64,000 nt of DNA from DATBVX01 sp963724625 (GTDB taxonomy: Bacteria > Pseudomonadota > Gammaproteobacteria > Steroidobacterales > Steroidobacteraceae): NCBI GenBank assembly GCA_963724625.1, contig CAVRVO010000004.1:310001-374000 (forward strand). The letters are read 5' to 3'. The position numbers and the translations under genes are program-made. A model generated the notes under the pieces. It did no database searches and was not told the origin of the DNA. It saw nothing but the letters and a program-made list of their open reading frames with translations. Positions 63,942 through 64,000 of the stretch are shown here, one piece after another (within the stretch, counting starts at the first letter, position 1; each line of letters opens with the position of its first letter).

Positions 63942-64000
63942 TAACGCTTTCGGGAGCGTGTATTGGCGAGCGCTTTGGCCCGAGCCTTAGGTGCGTCTCG
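63942..64000. other. Window end, no feature recognised
   Basis: Sixty bases after the dehydrogenase stop show no gene start or clear terminator. The next gene lies outside the window. Confidence 0.4.

Overview
The window is a GC-rich stretch of chromosome, about 64 kb, from a gammaproteobacterium. The evidence is the atpIBEFHAGDC-glmU-glmS order, a roughly 800-residue GyrB with the enterobacterial-type TOPRIM insertion, SecB, two-subunit glyQ/glyS, the glnA-DUF4124-ntrB-ntrC block, and the dnaA-dnaN-recF-gyrB and rpmH-rnpA-yidD-yidC clusters. The M2 dipeptidase, OPT and POT peptide transporters and the prpBCD-acuI set suggest a Nevskiales, Steroidobacter or Xanthomonadales-like lineage, but that is inference. 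The replication origin lies in the window: an AT-rich dnaA-dnaN gap with DnaA boxes at 57656-57863, and two parS-like sites inside recF. I see no rRNA, tRNA, CRISPR array, insertion sequence or prophage.

Layout. 1-547 has no recognisable gene. 548-1547 (+) is a ribosome/inner-membrane stress operon (DUF883, YqjE, YqjK types). 1721-7273 (-) holds an outer-membrane barrel, a LysE exporter, a lipoprotein, glmS and glmU. 7363-14234 (-) is the complete F1Fo ATP synthase operon with a near-consensus promoter at 14355-14383; atpA and atpH each carry an apparent one-base frameshift. 14455-18293 holds parB, parA and rsmG (-), but an SPFH membrane protein and a ribbon-helix-helix protein on the other strand split parA from parB. 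18290-24542 (-) is a propionate block (prpD, prpC, prpB, acuI) with a metallo-beta-lactamase-fold protein and a dihaem cytochrome c; prpD overlaps the rsmG start.

24937-32349 (+) holds dtd, tatABC and a peptide-use cluster (POT transporter, M2 peptidase lipoprotein, OPT transporter). 32447-38108 (-) holds a small membrane protein, a SEC-C protein, ctpA, a GAF-GGDEF-EAL protein and an EnvC-like activator. 38131-42597 (+) holds rhodanese, grxC, secB, gpsA, pyrD and a GST, with trmL (-) wedged between gpsA and pyrD by shared start and stop bases. 42629-48845 (-) holds an MscS channel, a GNAT protein and the nitrogen block ntrC, ntrB, DUF4124, glnA, with a sigma-54 promoter before glnA. 49215-52949 (+) is glyQ, glyS and an acyltransferase.

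53037-59192 (-) is gyrB, recF, dnaN, dnaA. 59398-61851 (+) is rpmH, rnpA, yidD, yidC; rnpA has no ATG, GTG or TTG start. The window ends with an unknown membrane protein and a glucose/sorbosone-dehydrogenase-like gene with a C-terminal haem c site, broken by three apparent frameshifts. With atpA and atpH this makes five single-base frame breaks, so residual assembly errors should be excluded before any of these genes is called a pseudogene.

The most unusual structure is the origin-proximal partition locus. The usual mnmG-rsmG-parA-parB run is replaced by prpBCD-rsmG-parA, then an opposite-strand SPFH/ribbon-helix-helix pair, then parB. The parB/SPFH gap carries 12-bp-period direct repeats that could be a ribbon-helix-helix operator over the parB promoter.
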